Source of the DNA: Crotophaga sulcirostris
Taxonomy: Eukaryota; Chordata; Aves; Cuculiformes; Crotophagidae
Assembly (NCBI GenBank): GCA_013397455.1
Contig: VYZB01000329.1
Location: 52,381 to 116,380 of the forward strand
Length of the DNA stretch: 64,000 nt
Direction: 5' to 3'
Shown: piece after piece, positions 49,930 to 63,000 of the stretch
How positions within the stretch are numbered: position 1 is the first letter of the stretch
How the letters are laid out: the number at the start of each line of letters is the position of its first letter
Position numbers and translations under genes: made by a program
The notes under the pieces: generated by a model
The model's database searches: none
What the model was told of the DNA's origin: nothing
Seen by the model: only the letters and a program-made list of their open reading frames with translations

Positions 49930-51650
49930 AAAAAACTTCTCAACCTTTTCACACTTTCAGAACCAAACTGCAACCAAATATTTTTGAAGTCTTGGAACAA
50001 GTAGAGAGAGAGCTTTTATTTTGACAATTGTAATTGCCATCAAGGTCTGAAACTGTAACACCACAAAAATGATGTTTCTGGCCGACACCTGAAAGGTGAG
50101 TGCCAGAAATCCCACATGAAATGCTGGTTTTCAGGAGACTGCCAGTTCAAACTGGAGATTTGATAGGTTCAGATAATTTCAATAAACATTCAAACTTCTG
50201 GATGATTGTCTGAACCAAACTTGCACTCTGAACCTTTCCTTTCAACTGTCTGAATAGAAAATCACTTTTATATTTTATAGATAATAACATTATCTGTGGA
50301 GTATATTACTCAAGGAAGACTATTTTGTCAGTAACTTCTGAGATTTATCTACCAGTATGCTATTTTTTCTCCATCTTGCAACTTCAGTATTTTGCAGAAT
50401 GACAGGATTTGGGAGACATTTTACACCCAAAATTAGTTTTCAGGAAACTGGAAGTAGAAACAAGGACTTTATTGAGCTGTGAAAATGCATTTCTTTATTA
50501 GCCATGATGACAATGATAACTCCTTTTTTTTCCCCCCATGCACATCACCTGCAGTCTGATAGACAAGAACATTTGATTTTCATTTCACATTTACCCTAAT
50601 GGTACTTTCTTCTTCCTTTCAGTGAATGGAAATCTCTGAAATGAAGAGCTCAGGCAGGTTTCTGATGTGTAAAATAGGTTTTCTGGAAGCTCAGAGCTTG
50701 GGTTGAGCTACCAGCCTCCATTATATCATAACTTTAGTTCAGATTTGTTTAAACAAGTTTCCACCTGCACAACAACCCCTTTTACTGCCAGTGAAACACA
50801 CTCTTCCCCAAGGAACCTGGTATTATAAATCACTGAAGTGCTCACGCTGCTGCTGCCAGCATGAGAGGGGTCTGGCACGATGAATCCAAGGAGTAATGAG
50901 GGACGTGCAATAGCCCACACACATTAGGAAAGGAGAAACCAGAATGCAGCCTTCGAGTGTAGAAAACAGTATATCAAAAGCATTTAAACACAGTCTGTTG
51001 GATTCAGATATGGAACTTTAATCTGCTAGTTGTGGCCATGAGGAGAGCAATCAGTCCCAAAACAAACACATCAGATAGCCTAGCATACATGTGCATATAC
51101 ACCTGTGCTTTATAAAACGAGAATAAACTATAACATCAGATTTCACTATCTCATCATAACAAGATACGATCTTCAAATGGCTGGATACAAACCATATTGC
51201 GTTGAATGGACTAGAATTTGAGACCTCATCCTGCCTGAGCTGCAAGTTTTCATCACTTTATCAAGTTTGCTGAACTGATTTTTTTTCTCAAAAATGTTTC
51301 AGAAGTTAGTTCCAAGTAGGAACAAAAAATTATATTTAGCTCCTCACCTTAGCTGCAGTTCCCATTGATATCCAAAAAATTGCTTGACGTTACAAGAGCC
51401 TGTAATGGCTGTGGTCTCCATTTGCCCTAGCCTCCTTCTCATTTCTGAAGGAAATCGGTGGTCTTAAAGCATCCTGGGGGTGGTCTGCAGACCTCCTCTT
51501 AGCTGCAGTTGCTCTGGTTCCTGTCTATGCTCCAATCAATTCATACCCAGCTCAATGCCACCCACAGTGTGCAGTTGCATGTGAATATCAGAAGGTTCTC
51601 CAAAAGATGCCAGCTCTATCTTCCTTTGATGTGCCATATTAGGTCCTAAT

Positions 51651-51695
51651 GGGCCAAATTCTTCCCTTACAGACATGCAGCTCCCGCTGACTTCA
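51651..51695. repeat. Possible remnant of an old amniote interspersed repeat
   Basis: GGGCCAAATTCTTCCCTTAC followed by CTCCCGCTGACTTCAA resembles the GGCCAAATTCT and GACTTCA blocks of an old amniote repeat. The match is short and degraded, so this is tentative. Confidence 0.3.
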
Positions 51696-52008
51696 ACCAA
51701 GGCTGCAGATTCACAACACACAGCTTTGTGTTAAGTAGAGAGTAACCACAGTTTCTGAAGTATCTCAGAACAGAGTTCCCTCTGGTACAAGAAGTCATGT
51801 TCTTTAGTGCCTAAACTATACCAGTTGCTGGAATCTGTTTTTCCTCAGGAGAGGTCCATATCCATGTGTGAACACATCTTTATGGGTACACTATTCCAAA
51901 AAACTAATTGGATTAAATAATTCTCACAGCCTGAGGATTATTTCTATACTGTATCTACAAATTATACATGTAGGCACAATTAATTTCAATAAACTAGCCT
52001 GGACACTA

Positions 52009-52032
52009 CTAGAAATGTAGCTAGAAATGTAG
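52009..52032. repeat. 12-bp perfect tandem duplication
   Basis: CTAGAAATGTAG occurs twice in direct succession (52009-52020 and 52021-52032). Probably a recent slippage event with no evident role. Confidence 0.85.
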
Positions 52033-52880
52033 GAAAGAATTCATTGCAGGATGCAAAACCCATGAGGAGGCTGGGTAAGATTCATGGAATTTACCCATAC
52101 TGTGTTCTGTACTGGGAAAATTACTCTCCTAGGAGTACCTAACGAGCTAGTTTAAAGATAAATCAGCCTCAACAACTGGTATGAATTGCAATCATAGTAC
52201 AGACCTCAGTATAACTGTCCCCCAGAATAGTGATCGTTGAGCTTATGCAGTTATTTGTAGGACTGAATCTTAATTATACCATAGCTGTTCCACTCCTTCA
52301 ACCACCATATTTGTAGATGGCAAAGTCAGGTTAACAGAACATGACATTCACATGCCTGCGGATTTTTCGTTCATTTTTTAATAACTGACATATTTTATGA
52401 CAGAATTACAGTGATGAACTGGGTGCAGATCTGAAAGCAATCAGAAGCAGTTATTTAAATTTACATTGGAAAAGTGCACCATATGTTGAACTGAATGCAG
52501 TTTCTAAAGTACACAGGGTAGCAGGAATACTTCAGAACTATCTTTTCTATATCTTTTCAAGTTTTTTGAAAAATACATAAATATAGAGTTGTCAATGCTG
52601 ACCTGAAAGATTCCCAAGTTTTATGCACACTTTTTGTACTTTCTGCCGAGCATATTGGCACAGGATTATCCCAACAGCAAAGTCTATATTCAATTTTATA
52701 TAGCAGAGACTCACAGAATTTGTACCCACATCACTCATTCTGTAACAGCCTGCAATTAATTTGTTGCAGAAGGATAACAGATTATTCATCCATGAGTGGT
52801 AAATTTAATTCAGGCTGGAAAATCTGGTGGAAAAATTAGGATTGGAGTGTCCTCAGCTACCTCAGACATAAGCGTCTTGA
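52033..52880. other. Unique noncoding DNA
   Basis: No gene, transposon or tandem repeat recognised. Confidence 0.5.
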
Positions 52881-52950
52881 TAAGACAAGGCAAGGCGAGA
52901 CAAAATAAGACAATAAAAACTAAGATAAGCCAAGACAAGACAAGTCAAGG
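52881..52950 (+). repeat. Degenerate GACAA pentanucleotide repeat
   Basis: Units of the type AGACA, CAAGG and GACAA recur with many substitutions across 70 bp. It is an old, decaying microsatellite. The 81-codon plus frame over it (52796-53041), rich in K, Q and T, is a product of the repeat. Confidence 0.75.
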
Positions 52951-53215
52951 TGCAAAGTTAGTTGGAGTGGGGTGGTTCGCAAGAGTCCCTTATCACATCC
53001 CTACTAGAGAAGCAAGGGGTTACTGTGCTACCATCATTTAAGTTCCCTGTTTGTATTGCTGTCTTCAGATTATCTGCTCAGATAGCAACTGCTCAAATGA
53101 AATATAGGCAGTAGTTGCCCAATACCAATTAAATGGTGGGATTAATTGCTCTGTAGCTCCTTCCTTCCATGTCTTTTTTTTCTCCTCTAACCTCATAAGT
53201 TTTCCCTTTTTGCAG
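52951..53215. other. Unique DNA ending in a strong splice-acceptor-like signal
   Basis: The last 60 bases are pyrimidine-rich, with a CTAAC branch-point match (53187-53191) and TTTTTGCAG ending at 53215. Whether it is used is unknown; see the next entry. Confidence 0.3.
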
Positions 53216-53299
53216 GGTCACGTAATGCCGCAGAGCTTGCAAAGTGTGCAACTTCCCCAGCACGCTGATTGCCTTGGCATTCATCCCTCAGAGTCATAA
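53216..53299 (+). CDS. Speculative 3'-terminal coding exon
   Basis: After the acceptor-like signal the phase-0 reading frame stays open for 27 codons and ends in TAA (53297-53299). It starts GHVMPQSLQSVQ and ends CLGIHPSES, and contains three CpGs. The branch-point match 25 nt upstream and the pyrimidine tract are close to ideal. Against it: no upstream exon is seen in the window, no AATAAA follows within 250 bp, the frame is short and the peptide matches nothing I know. Strong-looking acceptors do occur by chance in 64 kb. Low confidence. Confidence 0.12.
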   Translation, partial: GHVMPQSLQSVQLPQHADCLGIHPSES

Positions 53300-53559
53300 G
53301 GCCTAAAGCTGTGACAGTCCAACAGTCATTTTACTTTGCCATGTTTCCTGGCAACGCTGTGGGAGAGAAACTGTGCCAAAACCATCAGTGAAATGAACTG
53401 ACTTCATAGAACTGGTTATTTTAGATTGCATTGAAATTAAGGACAGAAGAGACAAGCAAAAACTGTTTCATCTGGACCTCCTGTTTATCCTAAAACATGA
53501 AATATCATTATCTCCAATCCAAGTAACCATTCCTCTAAGAATTGTTCCATGTAATGTTT
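53300..53559. other. Unique noncoding DNA
   Basis: Nothing recognised. No polyadenylation hexamer AATAAA was seen in this interval. Confidence 0.5.
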
Positions 53560-53945
53560 AAATCCCAGCTTCCTCCTCTAGCCTCAAACAGATACTGGGG
53601 TCTCAAATCAGGACACAGATGGGGCCTCACAAGCACTGAATGGAAGGGGACAGTGACATTCTTAGGTCCCTTAACCACTTTCCTCCTAATGAAGCCAAGC
53701 ATGCATTATTCATTGTGAGAGTGCTCTGTGGGTTCATATTCAGTCTGATTCCCACCTTCCCACCAGGGTTACTATTGCAAGAGTTCCCAGCCTGTGCTAA
53801 TGCATGGGGTGTTTCTGTCCCAGTGCAAGACTTTGCACTTCTCTTCATTGTACTTGAGTTTTCTGTTGGCCCAATCTTCAAGTTTATCAAGTTCCCTCTG
53901 GACTGAATCTCTACCTCTCAGTTTGACCCCAGCTTCCCTTAATTT
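53560..53945 (-). mobile_element. CR1 LINE ORF2 fragment, minus strand
   Basis: Minus-strand translation near 53772-53880 gives QRELDKLEDWANRKL and NEEKCKVLHWDRNTP, close to CR1 ORF2 (family forms RDLDRLEKWADRNL and NKGKCKVLHLGRNNP). A one-base shift after this point breaks the frame. Further downstream on the minus strand, at 53600-53740, the GGCCTCA, CAAGCACTGAATGGAAGGGG and CCACTTTCCTCCTAATG blocks correspond to the last part of ORF2 in reverse complement. It lacks the 3' tail and the 5' half, so it is an internal fragment. The 118-, 87- and 88-codon frames over it are repeat translations. Confidence 0.88.
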
Positions 53946-54169
53946 ATCGTAATCCTCTAATCCTCTGAACGTACGTTCTGCCTTATTACCTAATTGTAGA
54001 GTAACAAACATTGCAACTATGTTCATGGCAAAAAAGGTAAGGGATGAACAGAGGACTTCAAATTCAGATTCCCACGCCAGAAAGATACATACCACAATGT
54101 TCAGCCAGATCTTCTTCCCTCTGAACACAGGCTGTGAGCCATCTCCTGTCTTTTCTTACAGATAGGCCA
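53946..54169. other. Unassigned spacer between CR1 pieces
   Basis: May contain further decayed CR1 ORF2 sequence at its left edge. Nothing else recognised. Confidence 0.35.
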
Positions 54170-54300
54170 GTGTGAGTAAATCATTCCAATATTTAATCAT
54201 TCTCACTGCTAGGAAATTCTATCTTGTTTAAGTTTGTTTAAGGAAATTCTTTCTGCCCTTTTCCAACTGTTTCAGATTTCTGTCTAAAGCCTTACTACAG
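54170..54300 (-). mobile_element. Probable CR1-like fragment, minus strand
   Basis: ATTCCAATATTTAATCATTC followed by TCACTGCTAGGAAATTCTATC resembles, in reverse, the CR1 ORF2 segment that precedes the C-terminus. It contains a small internal repetition (AAGGAAATTCT and similar). By CR1 order this piece should lie on the other side of the 53560-53945 fragment, so it is a separate insertion or a rearranged copy. Call by eye only. Confidence 0.4.
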
Positions 54301-57300
54301 TATTACATGAATTGGTATGAGAAAGTAACTTCAAATATAGAATGTTAAGTTTTTTTTCTCCACATTTTTTAAATTGATATTTGATATTTTCTATTATTCT
54401 GAAGATGGGGAAAGAATTTGTGAAAAAGTTACTTGTTTTCCCACTTAATTTGCAATATATTATAAATTTTAAAAAGAATTTTAAAAACCCCGTTGTACAG
54501 TGGATTATTTAGACCATAACTAGACAGTAAGAAATTATTTTCCAAGACCTATATCAATTTCCAACAATGATAATTGTACACAATGAAGTTGCCAGAGTCT
54601 CGCAGACACAAGAGATGATGGGTCTGAAGTCTTTGGATATCAATATCTGTGATCAGTTAAGCAGATCTCAGCCCCACTTTAGACTTCATATATTGCTTCT
54701 CAGAAACGCTTGATTTCAGTGCTGAGGATCCCATGACGGTGTTAATAAGAAAAAAAATCAATATTGCATTTCTTCATACAGAGAAATTTGGTGGTAGTGA
54801 TTATAAAAAACACAAACACAAAAGTGGAGATTTACTTGCACACTAACTTAAGAAACAGAAGTTATAAGCTGTTTTGAGTTACTGCTGTTAGAAGCTTAGT
54901 TTTTCTTTCGTGAAGTATTTATTTTCCATGTATTTTCTCTGCAGCTGGAATTGGTACTAATCTTTGATGAGAAAGTCAGAAAGGTGAGAAGGTAGAAATG
55001 GTAAAACACTGCAATATAGATTTCCCATAGATATTCCATCTACTCTGTACTTCTCTGGTGACGCACAGCAGCCTTACATTAGTTAATTTAGTTTTATGGC
55101 TGTCTTGTATCACTGGGGTAACATAAAACCACAGGAGCATATTGGTGAATCTAGTTCCATGAGTATGGTTTTGGCGAGGTTTGACTTATTTTTACCTACA
55201 TAATTCAGCAAAAATAATTCCTTTGACATCAGTGAAGTAATAGCTGGTACGTAGTCGAGGAAGCTAGAGCACGTTTTGGAGAAGAAAATATTTGTATTTG
55301 TAGCATTAGAATAAGATTTGAGAGCTCTGCATTTAATTCACGATTATCACAATCATTTTGTGGGAGCTTCTGCAAGACATCACTTTCTTGTTTGTGACAT
55401 AAAATGAGGGTGGAGTTTTTTTGTTTCATCCTTCATATGTCCCATTTGCTTGCATTACATACTGAGATACAGCAACTGCTTCCTGGCATGTCTTTGAGAA
55501 ACACCCAGAACAAGAATTCTAATTTGTGATGAATTTGTAAACAAAACGGTTAATCTTCCTTAATTCATACCTAATGATGCTTTAGATGAGATGCAGAAAA
55601 GTTCTCATGCACTGCCTTTTTCCTGGTTACAGTCTTAAACAGTTTGACTAGAGCTATTTATATTTCCTCCAATATGCTGTTAGTGTTTTCTATTCTGCCA
55701 GCCAAAGAAACTGAACCTCTGATAGAATCCTGGAACAGCACAACATCTGGGTTTTTTTTGCCAAAATATTTTCAAGGTGTTGCATGGTGGTGAAAAGTAA
55801 ATTTTGAAAACTGTTTTTCCCCCCACTGCTAAAGCTCATCCATTCCCAACAAAAACATTGCTCATGTCTCAGGCACTCTCTGCCTTGCAGGCTATTTTAT
55901 GAAGAAAAGGAGGAGGGAGGGAACACTGCATAATTCCTCACAGTCCCCTGCCAGCACCTACCTCATCAGTGGAGTTAAGTCTGAGAGGTATTGTTAAATC
56001 CTTATGCCATCCTTCAGAGACTTGTATCCAATTTTGTCTCCCTTTAAATGTTCTTCCATGTCCACTGGATTGCTTCAGCATCAATGTAAGGAAAAAAAAA
56101 GCAATACGGGGGGAAAATCATTCCCACCCCACCCCTTATTAATATAGGAGATCTCAGCTGCCAAGAAGGCCTGTGAGATGTTGCCCATACTCATTTGGAG
56201 ACAAATTTTGGCAGTCTACCGTCACTAAAGGACAGTGTGGGCTCCTGAGCTGTCTACCACTTCTGCCACTCTGTAGGTGTTTGAGAAGTGATGGTTGTCA
56301 GAACAAGCAGTATGAGTTCAAGCTTCCATCTGCTATGGAATAACAGGATGACTTCCTCCTCCCAGTCCTGTTTGAATATGCCTGTGTTTGTGTGCAAAGG
56401 TGGAGAATTGCCTTGGTCTCTCCTGTGTTTAGAAAGCACTGCTTTTGCTGGACAAGAAAGTAGGCAGGTGGGCAGATATTTCTTTCCAAAATTTCCAGTT
56501 GCACCATATGCCTTCAGCCACGTATGAGGCTATCTTCTGTACATAACGTTTCCATTCATTTGTCATCACCCCCCTCTGAAATTACTCATTTAAGAATCAT
56601 ATTTTTGATTGATTGCACCAGTTCTATTTGCCTAGTTCTCTCTTTTTTTAAAAAAATACTCCACCTTGTTCCGTTGTTTATTCCCAAGCCACCTATGAAC
56701 TGACTCACCTGTTATATGCTGAAAAGTCTGAGTTGATGATGAATACCAGTTCTGTAAAGCCGTTCAGAAGAGGCAAATTACATGGCCATTATAAGCCAGT
56801 TGCATGAAAATCCTTGGGTAAACATCATGTAAGTCAATGAACAGAGCTCCAGGTTGGCACTTTCTCATTTTAGGTAATGGATAACCCTGCATACAACTAC
56901 TAGAGTGTTCCCTCTGAACTAATAATGAGGAGGAAGCAAAGATCATACTTGGATTTAGTACAGCCAAGTGTGAGGGCAAGAGTTTTATTAAAGGAGTTCA
57001 AACAAAAGGGCAGGCATGACCAAGATGTTATGCCTAAGGATTTAAATTTAGTTTCCTGTATAAGTATGCAATGTCTGCCAAGAGACAAATTGTTTCCAGG
57101 GTAACACTTGAAAGAGTGATCATATATCCCTTAGAGTCAGGCTGTTGAACATTTGTATAGTAGACCGCCCCCATGACTTTGTGCGTGCATCAAGTTTTGC
57201 ACAGGAATTTTGAGGTTGTATTGGAGGGAATGTCCTTCACGGTACATTTTTTTCCGCTGCTGTTTTCCAAGAGGAAGGCCACCAGCAAAGATTTCCACCC

Positions 57301-59995
57301 AGAAGCATATTGCTATAGACACTGATGGTTGAAAGTGTAAATGACTGTATAAGAGCACTCAGGTTTGAATTTTCAGGGGTGACTGGTCGAATTAGGTACT
57401 CAGTTCTCACCGAATTGCAGTGGAATTTTTATAGTTTCTTTCCAAGCTTTTTTTGAAATCCCAAACTAATAGTCCGTGGTACTGTGAAATACTGAAAGAC
57501 TGATCATTTGGTGCATCTGATGTCTAATCACTGGAGCTGTGCCTATGATAAAAACAGTTCCTTATTGATTCTTGTTACAATAACAAGTGCAATAAACAAT
57601 GTATTACTACCTTAGTTTTGAAAAATGTGGATAAGTCAGTCTGTAGGCAGGCTCAGAGCAGTCCTGGTGGTGACTAGTTTCATTTCTAGTGCATCCTGCT
57701 CTATATATAGTACTGATAGCTCCATGTTCATTTTCTGAAAACAAGAAAACAAACATTAAAATAGTTTTTGCACTCAAGTTATATCCTTCTTTTTATCTGG
57801 TTTAAATCAGTTGAGAAATCGCTTACTCTTTTTTTAGATGTTTAATAGTTTTACAAAAATTGATGAACCTGAAGCCACTTTGTGTTGACTTGATTAGGGA
57901 GATTTCTTTTCCACTCTTTGTGTGAACTGCAAAATTGCAAATATTTAATTTAATTTAATGTTTTACTAGTGCCTTTGTTCTTTTTTTAGTGAAACTAAAA
58001 CCACTTATCAAAAAGAAATATCATTTTGAATCAAATCCCTTTGTTCTGAAAATGTCAAAAGGAAGTCTTTAAAGTTAAAACCCAAAACAATCCATTCTCC
58101 AGAATCAACAGCAATTAAAAAATATTTTATCAAATTTGCATTTTCTTGGCAAAAAGAAAAAAAAATAACTTGTATTCCATTTTATTTTATTGACTTGGAT
58201 CTAGCAAGAAAAAAGATACAAACTCAGTGAAAAAAACTAGAATATAGGAAAGGGGTGTGCCAGGGCATTATACTGGTTTGCAGTTGTCCTGATGTAAATG
58301 AAATGGTATGAGTTTCCAGGGTTTTATTTTTTTTTCTGTTAAGGCAGAACCATTTCTTTCTTGGGTGGTTGAGGTAACAGTGTTGAGATAGCTACTTCAA
58401 ATGTCAGCTCACACTTTTCTGCTTGGTGGAGCATACTTCTTTCTGCCTTCTAAAGTTGATTTAGACTTTATTGAGAGAAACGTTTAGTTTGAACCAAGGT
58501 TATGAAGTTTAACTTCTTTCTAGTCAAAGCTGAAATATCCAAGATCACGATCTCTTTCTGTAAATACCAAGATAACTTCTGATCTCACGAGCAAAAGTGT
58601 TTAAAGGACATAGTTGGCTTAAAAATAATCTCTTTTCTCAGGCATTTGGTTTAGAGAATGGGATGTGGGAGGAAGGAGGGTTTGATTGTTTGTAGTTTTA
58701 CGTCAGGAAGTCTAGCAGAAGCCACTGCAACATCTCATAAAACATTGTGCAGCTGTGTGCAGACCTCAGGGTGCACAGATGCATGTGTATTATATTTCCT
58801 TGGAAGGGGCACAAGCTGAACTTTTCGATTTTTGACACCCGACAGCATCCAGCAAAGGTGAGGTCTGCTACTTGTGCTTTAGGTTTTAAAATTAAAACCG
58901 TGTGTGTTGTAGTGCTCACATGACATGTATAAATGTATAAATGAGGGCCATTAAGTGAGTGCGTTTACACATCATTTAAATGAAACAACACACCCAACCA
59001 GATGGATTCCTAAAATGAGTAATTGTGTACTGTTATTTCCATAACTATTGCCCTTCCTGGTATACCCTCACTTCTCTGGTATGTCCATTACTTTGATTTG
59101 AGCTTTCAGACTGAGGGCCAAGACTTTGCTTTTCTATGTTTTCTGATCTTGATGTTATTATGGGCAACTGGGAGTGGGATTTTTCTCAACTAAGTTTAGC
59201 AACAAAACACTTAATCTCTAGTCTGAGCTTGCCTTTTTGGCATCCTCACCAACCAATGGAAAGAAAATTTTCTTTCAAAGGACACTTTTACCCATCTAAA
59301 GAGATATATAAGACTGTTAGATCAGCATAGTCCTCTTGATGTACCTGTCGATGATTGCTTATGATAAAAGGAGACTGGAGAGCTAACTTGGATAAACTGC
59401 ACACTTTGCAATGTAAAACTTTAGTGAGATGAAACCAGCCTTGTAAAACAATATCAAAGAACTGAAAAGAACACAGAAATGTAGAAAAAGACAACATCCA
59501 GGGGCTTTTGGAAGACACTGAAAGCTTTTACCACATCTCTGCCTATATAAAATTTCTGTAGCATTTTGTTCGACTTTCCATGAGAAAGTCTGTCCACAGT
59601 GATGCATCATGTTATGGTTTCCAGGATGACTGTCCAATCTAAAAGAGAAAAAAAAAGATCTCAAATCTTGAAATGCGTGTAGGATGATTCCAGAAGCCAA
59701 AATCTAGCTACATGTCTGCAACATCTGGATAAAACTACCAAAAAAACCCAGAATGTTAACCAGCCTAAAATCCCTCTTTCAATTCAGACCTTAAACATGC
59801 CAGTGGCATGAAGCATAAACTCCTGCCTTTTAGATTTTGTTGTCTTTGTTCTTGAAAATTGGCAAAGTATCCCATACAAAGAGTGCCCTCCACCCATATA
59901 ATTCTAGCCTATACAAAGTTGTCAAAACACATCTAATTCTTTGTTTCTATTATATCAACTTTCATTCTTTTTCCCTTCACAGATGGTAAGAGAAA
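54301..59995. other. Long unique noncoding stretch
   Basis: About 5.7 kb without a recognised gene or transposon. Simple content: A and T runs near 56092-56100 and 58158-58166, and a TTTAA run near 57944-57960. Open frames up to 79 codons (56288-56527) and a 105-codon minus frame (59383-59700) have no family resemblance. A single AP-1 heptamer at 56701-56707 is at chance level. Confidence 0.5.
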
Positions 59996-60010
59996 AATAA
60001 TAATAATAAT
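59996..60010. repeat. Short AAT trinucleotide repeat
   Basis: About five AAT/TAA units. It lies about 15 bp after a splice-like TTCACAG-ATG-GTAAGA sequence near 59980. Confidence 0.7.
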
Positions 60011-63000
60011 GCCAGCTTCTTTTGTAGCACTTTCTTCCTTGGATTTCAAAGTGCTCTATGGAGGTCAATATCATTATTCCCCATGTTTTTATACATGGAA
60101 ATTGAAGCATTTAGTTATGAAGTGGCATCCAAATATAGAACATGAATATTCTGTTAAAAACAGAAGTTGATATTCTTTTCAGTAACATTTCCAGCAGATG
60201 AAGGGGGTCTTAAGAAGTACCAGAATGCTAGTAGCGGTGCATTTAGGAGTTCTGGCACAAACAAAAAGAAATCTGCAAATGTAATTCATTATTGTGACCC
60301 ATTTTGCCGTCATGGCACTTGCTCTTTGTCACATGAGTATGCCAGACAGCTGCACAGCAAAGTGTTGCAACTTCTGGACTGTTCATCAAGTTTTTTTATG
60401 GTGATAAAGTGAAAGTTGAATTTGTAATAATACAGGGTATGTGTTCATGTACATATGCAATGTGTGTAACATAGGTGTGTATCCACATGTGCAATGTGTG
60501 GTTGTTTGGCTGTGGTCTGAGCTGCATATGTTAACAATGAAAAATATGTGTTTTCTCACAGACATAAAATCCTGGGCTGCTTAAAGGTGAATATTTTCAT
60601 CAGATCTCTCCCCATCCTGTAATTTATAATCAGTGGAACTAGTGTGCAGTGCTCTAAGACCATAAAACAGATAGATAGAAAATAATCATGAAAGAAGTTT
60701 GTAATGTTTGCCAGATGATAATCCAGAAGGTTTTCATGCTTGGAATTTAGATTGGTGACCCTGTTACCTTCTTCAAAACACAAGGAGGAAGAAGATAATA
60801 AGATTATTTTTGAAGAGGAAGTAGGCAGCAGCATAAGGAGTCATACTTCCACTAAAGTGTGTGGTCAAGACTTTATAATTAACAGCTAGATTTTTGCACA
60901 TCCTACACGTGTGCTGCGGGATACAGCAAGGGGACTGGGTCAGGAGAGAGAAGGGAAGGGTGGGAAAGTATGTCAGGGGACAGATATGAAGAGCTAAGGG
61001 AAGGTAGCAAAACAATGTCACGATGTTGTCCATCTGTGAAAAGGGAAAAATCTTAAAAGATGATCCTTTCTAGGCTTTTAAATATGCCATATATGTTACA
61101 CTGCCTTGTATTTCCTGCCTATATTTTGTCTATTTTATGAGCTCAGGAGAGTGAGTCAATCAATATAAAAATAGAAATGCTTTACTGGAAAATACTCTGC
61201 TCTTTTAGTGATACAAATCCAGAACTATTTATTTCTTCTGCCTTTTATTCTTAATAGGGTTGCACAGCATTTTAAACTCTTAGAGGCACTCCCCAGGACA
61301 CTCTAACTATATTCATATGAGCAAGACCACAGCCTGTTCTCCGACTCTGAGCTCAGTGGTATGAAGAACTGTTAAAGTCCTTCATCCTTCTGAGGCTTCA
61401 GAGCCTCCAGCCACCTGGTCTTTGAGGAGTTGTTTCTGGCCCATGCACACTTTCTGTGCCCAGGAACTGTTTATGAAAGGGCCAATGGCAGACACTGTTT
61501 AATTTTCTTGCATAATAGATGTACTGTGTTTTGCTCCAAACATCATATATACTGGTCCCACAAATAATCACACTCTCTGTCCTCCAAGCAAAAAAAAGTA
61601 AGTAGTGAAAAAATGTCTATTATTTAGAGAAACTACTTTTTTTTAATGCTACTGAGATTTTGATGAATATAACATGATTATTCTGAAAATCAAGTCCTGC
61701 TCTACCTTAAAAATGGAACTGCAGCTTCAAGAAGGTGATTCGTTCTCACTCTCAGCATTACTTCTGTGCCTTTAGGTAAAGATATGGGGACTTAGGAGCT
61801 CTATAGACAGTGCAGAATATTCTCTAATGATTCAGCTAGGTTGACTTCCCAACATGGAGTTCATTCTATTCATTTACACAGAGCAGATTTGTTCAGAAAT
61901 CACTATGCAAAACTAGTAATGAAATTACAATGTTGAACTTTCAGGATCTGAATTTTGGAGATCAAGATAAAATAAGCAAGACAACTGTCTTCAGTAAAAA
62001 AATATTTCTAATTGCAGAGTCATCTAATATTTAGTTGTCTTGGACATATGTGATGAACTATTAAACTAGTGTCTTGGAATTTATTGGAGATTTTCCACTG
62101 ATTTGATTCCACTTTATGTCAATCTCTGTTATGAGTCTTTCCAGTACGTATTGAAATCTAAATTAGCACCGATATAGTGGCAAAGGATCTGAAGCATAAA
62201 AAGCCAAACACTCGTGTAGACGGTATTTTTCACAGGCACACAAATTAGCTTCTGATTGACTATCTGAGCCTGACCCAAACTCTGACCTGAAGTGCACAAA
62301 TCTTGAAGATATTACATCCAAAGTGTCTGCTCTCATAGTGTATTCTGGAGTTCTTCCAGAAGTGTCCAGAACTTCCTTTTTGTCACAGAACAAATTGCCT
62401 TCCTTTTCGGGCAACAGCCCATGAAAACGTGCAGGTAGAAACAAAACAGAAAGTTTCTAGCCCACGGCGTATTATGTTAAGGGAATCTATTGTATTGACA
62501 TATGGGTAACCAGAGATGAATGAACTAGTTCAGTCTAAATAACAACCATCCCCAACCTTTGCCCACTCAAAAAGTGACCCTAACCCAAATCTTTTTCCAA
62601 TTTGAATTGGTTCAGAGAGATCAGCTGTCGAGTCTGTCAGCTGGTAGCCAGACACCACAGCAGACATAACTAATTATGATATATTCCCTCACCTGGAGAT
62701 TAAACATATTTTTTTGTGCTCCTTGCATGTTCCTGTAGTTACAATTTGCATTAAAACCTCCTGGTTTGAAAGCAAGGTCTCCAGAACCAAAGTAAGACAA
62801 AAGGTAGCTTTTTCCCAGAGAAGCCTATGGGAGTTGAGTTTGTCTTTACTGGATGTTTTCTTCCTCAGCAAAGTTCAGCCAGCAAAGTTACTGACATCCC
62901 ATCCTCACAGAACTTCTTATTCTGAGTTTCAGAACAACTTATTTCTCAGCCCTTTTAGTCAAACTTAGCCCATACACTAAAAAACATTGTCCAATAATCA

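Larger units (their letters stand above)
46971..52008. other. Long unique noncoding stretch
   Basis: About 5 kb without a recognised gene. It contains a purine-rich tract with long G runs at 49892-49929 and a possible piece of the old amniote interspersed repeat at 51651-51695. Open frames reach 80 codons and are unrecognised. Confidence 0.5.

Noticed and set aside
52796..53041. A K/Q-rich protein of 81 codons
   Set aside because: Produced by the degenerate GACAA repeat at 52881-52950.
53772..54128. A 118-codon minus-strand gene
   Set aside because: Its C-terminal third is CR1 reverse-transcriptase sequence (KCKVLH and flanking motifs) and the rest is flanking DNA; it is a repeat relic with a frameshift.
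54145..54180. A tiny exon between TCTTTTCTTACAG and GTGAGTAAAT
   Set aside because: The interval is only about a dozen bases and lies at the edge of a CR1-like fragment; splice-like pairs this close occur by chance.
60167..60412. A zinc-finger-like small protein (several C and H residues)
   Set aside because: Spacing of cysteines and histidines does not fit CCCH, C2H2 or other finger patterns, and the frame has no supporting context.
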